Origin: Desulfolucanica intricata
Lineage (GTDB): Bacteria; Bacillota; Desulfotomaculia; Desulfotomaculales; Desulfofarciminaceae
Direction: 5' to 3'
Assembly: GCF_001592105.1 (NCBI RefSeq)
Contig: NZ_BCWE01000008.1
Span: 143,754 to 207,753 of the forward strand
DNA: 64,000 nucleotides
Part shown: piece after piece, positions 63,885 through 64,000 of the stretch
Numbering within the stretch: position 1 is the stretch's first letter
Layout of the letters: the number at the start of each line of letters is the position of its first letter
Made by a program: the position numbers and the translations under genes
The notes under the pieces: generated by a model
The model's database searches: none
What the model saw: the letters and a program-made list of their open reading frames with translations, nothing else
What the model was told of the DNA's origin: nothing

Positions 63885-64000
63885 AAGTCTCGTTGAAGCA
63901 AAAAAGGTCTTTGAAAACTAAACAGTGAGATGGATGAAAAAAACCTCGTCAAAGCAAAAAAGCTTTAACGAAACATTCTGAGATAAACGCACAACAAATG

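Larger units (their letters stand above)
63590..64000 (+). other. Spacer with tandem promoters and rRNA-type leader
   Basis: AT-rich region without a gene. It contains two strong promoters (63738-63766 and 63856-63884). The last part has the boxA-like GGTCTTTGAAAACTAAACAG (63908-63927), typical of the stretch just before 16S rRNA in Firmicutes. The 16S gene itself is not inside the window. Confidence 0.75.

Overview
The window reads as chromosome of a low-GC, anaerobic, spore-forming Firmicute. Supporting signs are strong Shine-Dalgarno sites, many TTG/GTG starts, a LysM-GH18 spore-type hydrolase, SpoIIM- and coat-like genes, an agr-type peptide signalling locus, two [FeFe]-hydrogenase systems with their maturases, and a TRAP-type (tandem GAG) trp leader. 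The gene set fits the Peptococcaceae / Desulfotomaculum-Pelotomaculum group. That placement is inference from gene content, not from a marker gene.

Layout. 1-10.7 kb is an accessory zone of decayed mobile DNA: an IS21-type module with a ParB-like partner and a broken istA, an orphan secreted protein, two IS3-family remnants facing each other, a glycosyltransferase, a frameshifted IS110 and a DUF772-type transposase stub. 10.9-13.8 kb is an agr-like quorum-sensing locus with a short agrD at 12907-13029. 13.8-15.3 kb is more debris. 15.3-23.4 kb holds a PocR/AraC regulator and TDT transporter, an HdrD-like Fe-S protein, a nitrilase-fold hydrolase, a radical SAM protein, an exported carbonic anhydrase and an acetate-type transporter.

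23.7-26.7 kb is lpdA-lipB-lipA (lipoylation). 27-31.6 kb is tatA-tatC followed by a Tat-exported, lipobox-bearing [FeFe] hydrogenase, its four-cluster Fe-S subunit and an NrfD-type membrane subunit, then a LysR regulator. 40.3-32.8 kb (minus strand) is a nine-gene operon: DRTGG protein, RsbW-like ATPase, divergent sensor-type hydrogenase, second DRTGG protein, then an HndABCD-type electron-bifurcating hydrogenase with an inserted HATPase. Divergently, hydF-hydE-hydG encode the H-cluster maturases that both hydrogenases need. The first, membrane-anchored enzyme probably exchanges electrons with quinone. The second is cytosolic and probably exchanges them with NAD(P) and ferredoxin.

44.5-54.9 kb contains a gene with a canonical -1 slippery heptamer, a GC-rich structured-RNA candidate, an initiator tRNA-Met, an SbcDC/YhaON-like pair, an MBL-fold protein and the GH18 gene. 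55.1-60.8 kb is a run of unusual repeat-rich proteins, four of which share a short IYN..(Q)NG..N motif that partly matches the curlin repeat. It is interrupted by a murI-like gene with one catalytic Cys changed to Ser. 60.9-63.6 kb has SpoIIM- and YkvA-type genes and trpB behind two GAG-triplet arrays. The last 260 bases hold tandem strong promoters and a boxA-like leader typical of an rRNA operon starting just beyond the window.
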